From Albifimbria verrucaria (Eukaryota > Ascomycota > Sordariomycetes > Hypocreales > Stachybotryaceae), in the NCBI GenBank assembly GCA_020081605.1, contig JAHREC010000007.1:1302001-1366000 (forward strand): 64,000 nucleotides of DNA, given 5' to 3'. Every line of letters begins with the position of its first letter. The first letter of the stretch is position 1. Shown here one piece after another: positions 45,845 to 59,300 of the stretch. The notes under the pieces are model-generated. The model had not been told where the DNA came from, searched no databases, and was given only the letters and a program-made list of their open reading frames with translations. The position numbers and the translations under genes are program-made.

Positions 45845-48800
45845 ATGAGCGCTGTGCTGCCTGGGCAGCCGCCGCCCGGCTCCAAGCTTTGGCGACGGGC
45901 TACTGGAACCGTAGACACATCAGCGTGAAGCTCCGTCCTCCAACTGTTTGTATGTTTGAAATGCTAATGTCAATCATTTCCGCAGGCGTACATCTCGGGT
46001 AATGCCTTTACAGTATTGGATGGTGCGCAAACGATTATCCAAACGACCTACGACGACGACGAGGCCCCTCTCACTGCCATTGCGATCGACGAAGCCACGG
46101 GCAAGATCGCGACATGTACATCGACCCAGGTCCGCGTGTACAGACCACTAGGCTTAGAGGAAGATACACCAAAGGTTCGATATCTGCAGACAATGGATAC
46201 TCGCGGTCACAACGGCTCACCAGACTACAGTGGGCGTTAGAGCTATCATTCGAACTCTCACACAAAGACGCCGACACGACATGCGCCTTATCCTGGGGTG
46301 GATCTGAGGAGCTTCTCGTTGCCTCAGACTCTCTGCGCCTATTCTCTACACAACGTGCAGCAACTTGCCTGTGGGAGAAGAAGCTCCCTTCCCTGTCAAG
46401 TCGGCAGCGCTGTCCTACGACTCGGCATACATCGTGTCCATTGGCTCTTTCGACCAATTGCCAAAAGTTTGGCGTCGCTTAACTTACGGACAAGACGAAG
46501 TACGATTTGACTTGACATATCTGCGCCATCCTGCGTTGGTCACCTCTGTTAGGTGGCGCAAGCCGTTCCACATCGAACAGGCCGCAGAAAATGTACTTTA
46601 TACATTTTGTCTGGACAACATCGTCCGCATATGGGTGCCTACTGATACTGCTGATGGGAAACACTGGCGCCTCTGGGGTCAAGTAAACGTGGGGTCTGGT
46701 CTCAATCAAGAGCCTAGTGCCAACCACAAATACCTCGTTTACATAGTGGATGGACGGGATTTTACAGCATCCGTGGAGAAGGCCGTTGCCCTGCGAATGG
46801 CTGATGATTCAAGTACCGACGACGTGGCCTTAGATCACCTGGTGGCAGTCGCAAACAAAAACCCAGAGATTTGCATTGCGGTCGATTGTAATGGGCTCAT
46901 GTCGGCATGGGCACTCGAGAATGTCGGCAGCTCTACCGCCGACAAACCAAGTGTATTCAATATAGCTCAGGTATCATCTCGAGAATTCGAGCAGCTAGGG
47001 GTTTGATATCGCTGGGTAGCGCACCTCATCTAGAGGTGCAGACATTTTGTGATGGGAAAACAGGCAACCTGCACGTCCTAGCACACTCATTCGATGGCAG
47101 GATAGGCATTCTAGCCAGCAGTGTGGCAGACCTCCTTGACCCGACAACTAATGATCGGCGCATGGCATTGCACTCAATCTGGTCCGGTCACTCTGCGTCT
47201 GTCAGGAAAATCATACGTAACTTCAGCGGCCGAGCCGTTGTTTCGAGAACTGCCGCCGGGGAAAGCATAGTATGGAAGCACCGGTTGCAAGAGAAGGGTG
47301 CCTTTGGCTTGGGCCTTACTCGCCAAAGCATCATACCAGAACATGGTAAGATACATCGGGTTTGCGTCTTTCGAAAAGGTCGTTTTGTTGTCACGTTGCA
47401 AGATGGCAATGCAAGTCTATGGGACTGCCGTACAGAACGTGCTCTGCTACTGGCGGAGGTTCCCTACCAGGTCTCAGGCAAGCCTCTGTGTCTGATCATC
47501 CTCCCACGCCCTCAGGTCCAGGATTATACTACTGCACACATTGCAACTGTAACATCTGATCGGCAGGGCATAGTGTGGAAGTATCTTTGCCCAGATATTT
47601 CGAAGATGCCAAGTCCACTGCAGGAGGAAAAATAACGGAATATTGTCGATTCAAACTTGACGCACCAGAGGATCTAGCATATGTCCTTCCTGTGGACCCA
47701 GCAGGTTCATCACCTTCCGCCTCGGGATTTCTTGACGTTTTCGCTCGTGACGTTGCGATTTCCTACACTGCTACCGGTCGTGTTGAGTTCTGGACTGCTA
47801 GAGTTAATCTTCAGCAACGCGGCGTAGACTGGTTGTCAACGTGTTATACTGAAACTAGCATTTCAGAACCCACACTGGTCAGTGGAAGTATGTTGAAAAA
47901 GGCAGCGTTAGTAAACTCGAGCAGATCCATGTTGACTATTTGGGATATTGGCGGATCTCGTCTCGAGTACGAGGCAGACCATGTAACTCGCGATGTCATA
48001 CGAGATCTTGATTGGACTTCAACTCCGGACTCCCAATCAATTCTGGCGGTTGGATTTCAGTTCCGCGTGGTTTTGCTTTCTCAAATGCGCTTCGACTACC
48101 TCAACAAAGGACCCGCTTGGGCGCCTATTCGAGAGATCAGCATACGGGATCTTACACCGCACCCTATAGGCGATTCTGCGTGGCTCGGCGATGGCAACTT
48201 GGTGATTGGTACAGGCCATCAGATGTTTGTCCATGACCGACTTTTCAAGAGTTCCGAGTCTTTGGTATCTACCCTTCGTCTACCCCCGCGAAAGGATGGA
48301 AACTGTGATCTCTTCCAGGTTGTGCAACGCTTTAACGGCCCCCTCCCAGTCTTCCATCCTCAATTTCTCAGTCAATGCATCCTGTCAGGCAAGAGTGTTC
48401 TTGTTCGACGTATACTGGTCTCACTCCACAAGACACTGAAGTATTACATACCTGGCGATCATGTAGATGACTATCTGGGACTTGATCCGAACGATGTCTA
48501 TACGACCGCTGTACGTGGGTCTTGAACTTTTCACCATGCTGATGACTAACTGGCATCTTAGGAAACATCAAGCTATTCTGCTGGCAAAGCAGGCACAGGA
48601 TTCTTGGATCGAGCTGGCGATGACGACTCTGACGATGAAATATTTTCTGAGAACACGGCGACCTTGATCAATGAGAAACTTACCAAATTGAGTATACCAC
48701 AGCTGTCTGGTCACGAGCAGATTCAGCTTGCGGATATAGTTGAGTGTGTTTCTCTAGTGGAACGACACCGGAGATCTATGGATGAAAATGGAGCAAGATT

Positions 48801-50171
48801 TATGCTGTTTTCCCGTCAACACGCCTTGCGCAAGGGCCGAACGAATGAAATGCAGCTCTCATGGAGAGAGATAAACTGGGCTTACCACTCCACTAGCCAG
48901 GATATTCTTATCGACTTTGTATCCCGACAATACCACGGCAGCATGCTTTGGGAACACGCGCGCGAAAGCGGCTTATTCATGTGGTTGTCTGATAGCAATG
49001 CCTTGGTACGTCCAAATTTCCTACATTGAAGTCCTTGGTCTAACAATACGCAGAAAACACAGTTCGAAATCATTGCTCGGAACGAATACACAAAGAGTGA
49101 CACGAAGAATCCCGTGGATGCTAGTCTATTTTACCTGGCCTTGGGTAAAAGGCTGTGTTGCAAGGTCTCTGGCGTATTGCACACGGTAATAAGGAGCAGG
49201 CCGCTACACAGAAACTGCTGGCAAATAATTTCAATGACCCCAAATGGAAGAGGACAGCTCTGAAGAACGCATATGCTCTTCTTAGCAAGCGTCGATTCGG
49301 TAAGGCCCTACAAGTAGACAGTTGTAGTCGCATTATTTTCTAACAGTTCACAGCATATGCCGCATCATTTTTCCTTCTTGCCGACCATCTTGAAGATGCT
49401 GTTGAGGTGTGCATGCGGCAGCTGAAGGACATGCAGTTGGCAATCGCTGTCTGCCGTGTGTACGGGGAGACAACGGCCCTGTGCTGTCCAAGCTTCTCAG
49501 GGAGGATGTGTTGCCTCTTGCTGCTCAAGAAGGGAACCGGTGGTTGGCATCGTGGGCATTTTGGATGTTAGGGCGCAAAGACATGGCAGTCAGAGCTCTC
49601 ATTGTAAGATGGCTTCCTCTTCTTGTCTTGACGTAATCCGCGTGGTAGAATCTTGACTAACTATGCAGACTCCTGTATACGCGCTTGTGGAGACTCCTTG
49701 CTCGCCAGACATTAGGTCGCGGTTGTTCTTGTCGGACGATCCTGCTCTCGTCGTCTTGTACGCTCAACTGCGAGAAAAGACATTGCAGACGCTGAGGGAG
49801 CATCAAAGGTGACACCCAAGGTAGAATGGGAATTCGTACTACATAGCGCCAAGCTCTATGACCGAATGGGGTGCGATTTGCTTGGTCTAGACTTAGGTAC
49901 GTCCTGCCACTAAAGATTACGAGAGGCTGTAAGCTAACGTTGGATAAGTGAGAAATTGGGAATTCCAGAGGTCGAGCGCGGCGGTCTTGGGAGGAGACAT
50001 GAACCCACTCAAGCTTTTACGACGTCGCAGCTCCTGGTTGTCGACGATCTGCCGATGTCGAACCTGCACAAGCTAACGGTACAGCAAGATCCAGGGAAGA
50101 CTTCGAAGGCGCCGCCGACGACTTTCGAGGAGCCGGATGCGTCATCGTTGTTAGACAGCTTTGGGTTCTGA
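45845..50171 (+). CDS. RAV1: RAVE complex subunit Rav1 (about eight 1-nt breaks)
   Basis: Rav1 (DMXL/rabconnectin family) assembles V-ATPase V1 onto V0 with Rav2 and Skp1. Exon 1 (45845..45910, MSAVLPGQPPPGSKLWRRAT) joins 45986. WD-type N-terminal blades include YIVSIGSFDQLPKVWRRLTY and VLYTFCLDNIVRIWVP. The Rav1p C-terminal domain begins with a region containing DVIRDLDWTSTPDSQSILAV and ISIRDLTPHPIGDSAWLGDG, and continues with HGSMLWEHARESGLFMWLSD and FFLLADHLEDAVEVCMRQLK. Introns also occur near 48513, 48999, 49300, 49603 and 49896. Bases are missing somewhere in 46150-46230 and near 46391, 46996, 47630, 49148, 49462, 49796 and 50032. The protein ends SSLLDSFGF. About 1,340 residues. Identity is secure; N-terminal joins are approximate. 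Confidence 0.88.
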
Positions 50172-50741
50172 GAAACTCTGGTGGTTTGAGGAGTTTCTCT
50201 TGGGGACATTGCAAGCATAGGCCTCTCGGGCTTTTGAGACATGTTTGAAAAATATACAGATCGGTCTTGATGCCGGCTTAAGAAAGATGAGATCGAGGGT
50301 GTGATTCAACGTGTATGTAGATCATTAGTGTAATTAGTAGCCGCTGGGAGAGAGATAGCCACACAAGGCAAAAATTGGCTTCGTTTAGTAGCATGCTTAA
50401 CCACTTGGATTTTGGCTAAACAATTCCATCCAAGAAGCGCAATGTATTCAAGCAAAAGCTTCCATCTAATGTCGTGATATATAGGAGGTACCTACCAATA
50501 TATAGGGTTGATCCTGCGAGGTGATGCTTAGGTAATGCTATAATCGTGACGTACCCCAAGCTGAGCTCGAATAATCTATTGCCTTTTGAGAGACTCATTC
50601 AACTTTTAAAGGTACATTGGTCCCCTGCCAGAGCCAGCGCCAGGTGCAAGTACTGACCAGCCTGTGGCCACCACCTCCCTTCTACTACTTCCCACGTTAG
50701 ACATCGGACATCACCCTTCTCTGTAGCTTCACCCGCACCTC
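50172..50741. other. intergenic, promoter of OPT transporter
   Basis: 570 bp between RAV1 and the OPT gene. AT-rich with ATATATAGG near 50478. No gene recognised. Confidence 0.4.
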
Positions 50742-53213
50742 ATGGCGCCTCCACTCCCGCCGGGACGCAGCTTCACGATCCGCGGCGTGGCAGCCGGCCT
50801 TGCCGTGGGCACCGTGATATGCGCGGCAAACGTCTACTTTGGCCTCCAGACCGGATGGGTCTCAATCATGTCGATGCCTGCCAGCCTGATGGGGTTCGGT
50901 ATTTTCCGGCTGCTGCGGCAACACTTGAAGTTTCCCTTCTCCCCAGTCGAGAATGTTCTGTTGCAAAGCGTAGCCTGCGGTATGGCCATTATGCCTTTGG
51001 GCTGTGGATTTGTTGGCGTGGTGAGCTTCACTTGGCCTATACAGGCGCGTTTCCTTCGGTTCTAACAAAGCTCCAGATACCTGCCATGAATTATCTTCTT
51101 GAGCCCAGCGAACAGGGGCCAATATACTTGAATGTATGGCAGCTCATCGTCTGGTCTCTGGGACTCTGCTATTTCGGCGTTGTTTTTGCTGTTCCATTGT
51201 AAGCTGCTATGCCTTGATTCGAGGCCTATGACTGATAGCTATCGTACTGATACTGCTTCCAGGAGACGTCAAGTCATTATTCGTGAACGGCTCAAGTTCC
51301 CTAGTGGCTTTAGCACCGCTGTTCTAATCTCAATGCTTCATGGACGTGGCGGACAATCTTCCAAACAGGAGTTAGATGCCGCAGCCAAGGAGGCTTCGCC
51401 AGTCTTGTGTCCCGAGAAGAGCTAACGACCCAGCAAGTCATTGAGGATGTGCCAGAGCCCGAACAAAGTGCTTCTGACAAGGCGGAATGGGCAGCCAACA
51501 TGCGGTTGCTACTAATATGCTTCGGTGTTTCTGGCCTCTACACCATCTCCACATACTTCTTTCCCATTCTGCGAAACCTCCCGATCTTCGGCACTGTTGC
51601 GGCCCAAACCTGGCTCTGGACCTTGAACCCAAGTCTGGCCTATGTTGGACAGGGAATCATAATGGGCACAGAAACCACGATGCACATGCTGCTGGGTGCC
51701 GTCCTTGGATGGGGAATACTCAGTCCAATTGCCAAAGCCAAAGGCTGGGCTCCTGGAGAAGTCGACGATTGGGAACATGGGAGCAAGGGGTGGATTGTGT
51801 GGATCTCTCTTGCCATTATGCTTGTCGATGCTATCGTTAGTCTTTCGTATGTTGCTCTGCACCCAATTATTGGAACACGAATTGCAATTTTGGTCGAAAG
51901 GGCACGCGAGGCACTACAGCAGAGCAATTTAGGGCATCGAATCTCCCATCGATACAGCCAGGTCCCAAACGAAGACCCTGGCCAAACAGAGCGTTCCGTG
52001 GCTGACTCTCTGGAAGATGGGGAAGACAACGAAGATAACGATTCGATAGCGGCAGAAACACAAGACGACGCCCCGCCAGAGCACCGTATCGGTAGCTGGA
52101 CAGTTATCATTGGCCTCATCTTATCCATTGCCCTCTGCATTCTCACTGTCCATCTCGTGTTCGGAAACCTTGTGCCGCTATACGCCACGATCATTGCTGT
52201 CCTCATGGCTCTGGTATTGAGCATCATGGGCGTGAGAGCTCTCGGTGAAACAGACCTCAACCCAGTCTCGGGAATTAGTAAGCTGGCGCAACTGTTTTTC
52301 GCCTTTATTATCCCGCAATCGCATAAGTCTAGTGTTCTCATCAACTTGGTCGCGGGTGCTATTGTACGTTCAAACTGAAAATATCATCTCAAACAGCTTT
52401 TGCTAACTTCTTTGCCTTACAGTCCGAAGCTGTAAGAATCAGACGAAAGCAGTCTATTATTCAGACTATGCTAATATTTTATAGGGAGCTTTGCAAGCAG
52501 GAGACCTCATGCAGGACTTGAAAACTGGGCACTTGCTTGGAGCGGCCCCAAAGGCGCAGTTCTGGGGTCAGGTTATCGGCGCAACAGCCGGTGCATTTCT
52601 GAGTGCATTCATCTATCGAGCTTATACGCGGTAAGCAACCATTTCTGGCGCCTTGACATATACAGGAATATCCAGAACTCTGCTAACAATGCTGCCGTCC
52701 AAAGCGTCTACGAAATCCCAGGTGATCTATTCCAGGTGCCCACTGCTTATGTCTGGATATTCACTGCACGACTGGTCACTGGCAAGGGGTTGCCTTATAT
52801 GGCTAAAGAATGGGCAATTGGAGCTGCTATTCTATTCGGGTTTGCTACAATCATTAGAACTGCCTCCGTTGGCAAGAAATGGCGCCCATGGATCCCTGGT
52901 GGAATCGCTGTAGCGGTTGGTATGTGAGCGTTCCCTACTGCTACCATTCTTTCTAACAGGAGTAGGCATGTACAATGTGCCTTCATTCACCTTGGCCAGA
53001 GCGATAGGCGGCTTGGTCGCCTGGTACTGGGTCCATGTTTCGCGGCGGTCAACGACACTGCTAATCATCCTGGCATCGGTACGTCCCAATACTGCTTTTC
53101 AAGCTAGGTTCTGAATCTAACCTTATCGTTTGATCTAGGGATTTATCCTTGGTGAAGGATTTTTAAGTATAGGAAACCTTCTCCTGCAGAGTTTGAGCGT
53201 TCCTCATTACTAG
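50742..53213 (+). CDS. oligopeptide/metal-chelate transporter, OPT family (one 1-nt break)
   Basis: A multi-pass plasma- or endomembrane OPT protein, probably proton-coupled uptake of small peptides or peptide-like chelates. Exons: 50742..51020, 51077..51198, 51263..52363, 52423..52431 (9 nt), 52485..52631, 52705..52919, 52960..53078, 53139..53213. Typical segments: VYFGLQTGWVSIMSMPASLM, FPFSPVENVLLQSVA, GCGFVGVIPAMNYLL, the long loop with acidic EDGEDNEDNDS, ELNPV-like DLNPVSGISKLAQLFFAFI, and AGDLMQDLKTGHLLGA. The last is conserved across the family. One base is missing near 51403 (EAS/ASLVSREEL). About 12 or more hydrophobic helices, about 650 residues. It resembles the YGL114W/YSL-like branch more than the Opt1 branch; the substrate is unknown. 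Confidence 0.87.
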
Positions 53214-53302
53214 AACATAGTGTTGATTGTCGGCTTTAGCTAGTTCACTATATGAATTGATGATCAAGTCTGTTCGATCATATGAACCCTTAAGCCATTA
53301 TT

Positions 53303-55030
<1,728 letters not shown>

Positions 55031-55248
55031 TGAGATGTGAGTTTCTTCGTTTTGTTTGTGTGGGCCGCAGAAGATATCTTAATGGGGCCGCGCCACACAT
55101 AACTAAGGTGTCGGTCCGTGGCTGGTGTGGGGTAACTTGAATGGATTTTTTCCTTCCCAGCGATGCAATCTGCCGAGGTGACGGCTGGTCGATATCTTTG
55201 TATAGGGGATGCATGATAATCTACAGGACTGCCCTTCCCTTCTCTTTT

Positions 55249-58200
55249 CTAGTCGCCGTTATCGTCCTCGTCGTCTTCTCCTCGCTGTCGTCATCCTCTC
55301 CGTCTGAAACAGTTTCGCCCAGTTCTTTTAGCCGAGCCTGGGAGGGCTTGTGTTAGCACGGGTTTTCGGCTGGCGTTTCATTCCCCAAACATACCTTATA
55401 CTTTTCCACCTTTTCTTCTAGATCCCCAAACACCATGAGCAGGTCATCGAGTTCGGATTGCGTGGAGGCACGCGCTTCATTCGCTTCTGCTGCTGCCGAC
55501 TCGGCCTATTTCTCGGTCAGAAACCTTCCAGCAAGACGGAACCTGCAAAACAAACCTTCTTCAGCTTAACCTGCATGTCTTTGATGTCTTTGGTGGCCGA
55601 TTGTGACTCCTTTAGCTGTTTCTCCAAGGTTTGATTCTTTTTCCGTGCTTCTTCTGCCTTGGCTTTTTGGTCAGCAAGATCCCGCGAGTGCTGCTCCTCC
55701 AAGGCCCGCAACGCTTGGGCATGCTCTTCCTTTAGCTTCTGGAGCTCCTGAGCCCTGCCTTTGTTCGACTGCATCCCCACCGTGTCAGAAATTATATGCG
55801 ATTCTTCAATTAGAACAAAAGCGGCCTCTTACCTTCATTAAGTCTACTTCCAGACGGCTAATTGTTGCGCGCATATCGGCAACTTCGGCATCTGTTCGCC
55901 TTTGCACCCGCTCGGCATCGGCCTCTGCCGCCTTCCGTGCCTGCGCCAGTTTCTTCTCATGCTCCGATTCCTTCGCAGCAGACTCTGATCGGATGCCTGC
56001 TATATGCTTCTCGTGCTCAGAATCTTTTGCAGCAAGCTGTGCCTGCATTGCCTGTATCCGGGATGCTAGTGTGCCATGCTCTGTTTCTTTGGCAGTAAGC
56101 TGTGCTTGTATCGCCTGCATCCGTGTTGCAAGTTTCTCACGCTCAGTCTCTTTGGCTGTGAGCTGCGCCTGAAGCCGGGCCATCTGCTTTTCATGGTCGC
56201 TATCTTTGGCTGCCAGCTGCGTCTGGATCCGTGCTATTTGTTTCTCATGTTCTGTGCCCTTGGTGGCAAATTGTGCCTGCATGCGTGCTACATGTTTCTC
56301 GTGCTCGATGTTCTTGGCGGCCATTTGGCTTTGAAGCTTCCTGTCTCATGATTAGTAGCGTAACCTCTTTAGATGGCAGGCTGACATACCGCAACTCTGC
56401 TTCGTGCGATCTCTGTAGCCCCTCGTTGATAGTCTTCAACTTGGCCAGCTCGCCCGCCAACTCCTCACGAACACGCCGATGCTCAGCTTGCTCTTGGCCG
56501 ATGCGAGTTTCCAGGGTTTGAAGTTGCTCTTCTTGCTCGGCAACTTTGCTGCGCAAACCATCTACCAGTTCCCTTGATATGCCCTTCTGCACTCCGTTCG
56601 TGACCACAGATATCTCCATCCCTGGCTCCCTATCAATGGCGCGCACAACGCGGCTATAGTTGTCTTTGAAGAAGTTGACGAAGACTGCATCGAAAAAGAC
56701 TTCGGCTTGCTTTCCCGGGGAGGATATGTCTAGCTTTTGCGGGGTAACATCAAATTCTCGTACCAGAGAGTGGTTTCGAAGCTTCACCAATCGGTCAAGA
56801 TAGCCATCTCGACTTAGCCGGGAGCTTAGAATCGAGTGGAGCGTAGCACGTGGGATGGGGAGTCCTTGGTTGAGAACTCATAAGCAACCCCTAAAAGCAT
56901 GACACACAATCCTCGCACAACGTCACCGCCGGTGAGTGCAGGGTGAAGTACGGCTTGAATCAAGCTCTGTACATTGCTTCCCTCTGCCAAAAAGTCATTG
57001 ACACCATCGAAATCCTCAAATAACCAACCGAGAAGAAGCATAAGGTAACCGACCAGTATACGTGGGTCATCGTCTCGCCGGATTCCACTGATGAGGTGGG
57101 CTGCGATGGTCTGAACACTTGTCACAACCTCTTCTCCATTCTCTGCATCGCCCTCAGTCAGGCTCAGCGCCTTTGACTTTGCTGCAGGGTTCTCATAAAG
57201 TAAATGGAAGGTGATCACAGCTGCAAACCATAGGCGATAGGGATCACTAGCAAGATCTTCCACGGAAGGTCTTAGCAGCACTGTCAAGACATTGGTAGAC
57301 TCATCATGTCCTGCCTGGTGGCCTTCAATAGCCCTTCCAAGGAAATGCAGCCGTACTTCGGCATGGTTCGAGAAGTAAGCCTTGAGACACTCGCAGGCTG
57401 CATACCGAACGTCAAATGATGGCAAATCCCGCAATTGAAGAGTTAGATCAAGAAGTCCATCGATAACATAGACTGTGGCGCGTCCATTCACTTCTTTTGA
57501 AGAGGCATCTGAGACTTGCAACGGTGAGAGAACTGTCATCTGAGCAAACCCTTCTTGTAGAGCGGTGTTGTCTCGAATCATGTCTCCACAAGTGATGAGG
57601 GCCTGTCACAAATTCTTAGTCGTCTTCTTTAAATCAACAGGTAATAATAATCGAACCTCAGCTTTAATGTGGATTTGAGCATCACGGTTGAAGGCAAGCT
57701 GGAGAACATGATATCCCAAACCGTGCTTCCAGAAGGCATTTTGATTCTGCACTGTCCCGGGAGATCCAGCGGGTAGAAACAGTCGAAGCACGGCCAAGAA
57801 TGCATAAGTGTTGCGATTTCGCTGGGCTTGCGCCCAATTAGATATGTCCGACTCTTGATCCAAAGCCTTGAGAAGGCGGCCAAGCAAATCCGCCAATTTA
57901 GCCATGCCTCCTGACTCACGAAATAGAGACTGGTTCGAGGCATTGCGACGTAGGAGGTTAGCCAAGAGAATGAGGCAGTCTTCAACAGTTCTGCCACCTT
58001 CGGCAAGAGCTCCATCAGCCTCTATTATCCCAAAGATTCGGTCAAACGCATTCTCGAAGGCCACTAGCTTTTGTATGTCGACTGAGCTTGGTGTTAAGTA
58101 AGTCAATAAACTAATAGCTTCATTTCGCACAGCCTCTCGTTGGTCGTCTAGCACAGCAACGAGCCTCGAGATTCCGAGTGGAGCTGTGAAGATACATTCT

Positions 58201-58637
58201 TCGGTTCTCTCGGTGCGAGCGGATAGTATGGCGCCAAGTAACTGCAATGAGTAAAGTCGAGAGTAGAAATCTGTCGAATCGAGAAAGTCTAGAAGTAACG
58301 TGATGTTTTCTTGTCGCTGGGTGAACTCATCGGCCAACCATAACGCGATCTCGTCTGACGCTTCGGGGCTTTGCTCGTTTGGGCTAAATAGCATCAACAG
58401 TGTCTCTAGCACGACCTTGACAGTATCGACGTCCTCGCCATCCTTGGACAGGCTACCTATGAGGCTTCGAAGAGCTCCCGAGGCTACGCTAGCAGGATAG
58501 TCCTTGGAGAAACTGCGCAATCCGAGAATAGCAGCTCGTCGATCCTCAAGAAGGGTTGCGGAGCCAAGACGGCCACTGAGGGTAGTGATTGTTTCCGTCA
58601 CTGATTGCTTCGCAGGAGCCGCAGAGATCGAGAACAT
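55249..58637 (-). CDS. USO1: vesicle tethering factor Uso1/p115 (two 1-nt breaks)
   Basis: A golgin that tethers ER-derived vesicles to the Golgi with Ypt1. Exons: 57657..58637, 56390..57602, 55833..56340, 55556..55768, 55395..55505, 55249..55337. The armadillo head (TTLSGRLGSATLLEDRRAAI, VKVVLETLLMLFSPNEQSPE, YSRLYSLQLLGAILSARTER) is followed by the p115 head-end region and then a long coiled coil. The coil contains tandem 18- and 21-residue repeats of the type EHEKxxARxQAQLxAKxx (55990-56310). The acidic C-terminus (SDGEDDDSEE then DDEDDNGD) appears after adding one G near 55275. One C is missing near 56853 (STKDSP/IPRATLHS). An upstream in-frame ATG at 58676 exists; MFSISAAPAKQ is the usual family start. 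Confidence 0.9.
55990..56320 (-). repeat. intragenic coiled-coil tandem repeat in USO1
   Basis: About six units encode near-identical 18- or 21-residue steps (EHEKHVARMQAQFATKGT, EHEKQIARIQTQLAAKDS, DHEKQMARLQAQLTAKET and so on). Units of 21 residues equal three heptads; units of 18 residues shift the phase. Confidence 0.8.
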
Positions 58638-59300
58638 GGTGTCGGTTGTAAACTTGATGCCATTGGACGGATCCAAAGGCTAGCAAGTCGTCATTTAGTT
58701 TCAAATAGCATCTGACAAAGGCACGTGTCAAACCAGTCGAGAATAAGACCGAGGATTCTCAAAACCCATGTTCATCAATTCGTGGTCAAGAGCTCAAGAG
58801 GACAGTCATGGAGCTTTGATGCGGCCCCTATAAGTGCATATCGATAAGCTGCGATTCCGTAATCGCCTGGCTTCGCTTTAGTGCAATGCAGGGTCTGGTT
58901 AGGTACCCAATTCTCAAAAGATACATGTAAGTTGTAGGTTATTTGCCATGGCTAGCGCTGTGAAACCAACAAGCATTCCGGTACTCCGAAAAGCTCGGCT
59001 ACTTTGTTGATTTTTGGATTCGCTATCAACCTCCAGCGCCTCGAGCGATCGGCATCTGACTTTGCGCTTCCCTTTCGCGAAGATATCAGTTCGTCTGCTG
59101 GAGTGGTGCGCAAGGACCTCCTACGCGCTCTGACCTAATTCTTTCAACCTACTTTGGTTGCGTTCCTCTGCGCCTTTCCCTTTCAACTCAGTACCTTCAA
59201 GTGGCATCACCGCACCACCAAAGTCTCCCGCCAGCCCCGAGCTCTTTGGGGTTTGTCTTTCGCCCACCCGCTTGGGTCTATCGCGACTTGAAAACTCATA
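58638..59300. promoter_or_regulatory. divergent promoter region USO1 / RAT1
   Basis: About 660 bp between divergent start codons. CT-rich just before the RAT1 ATG. No gene recognised. Confidence 0.4.
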
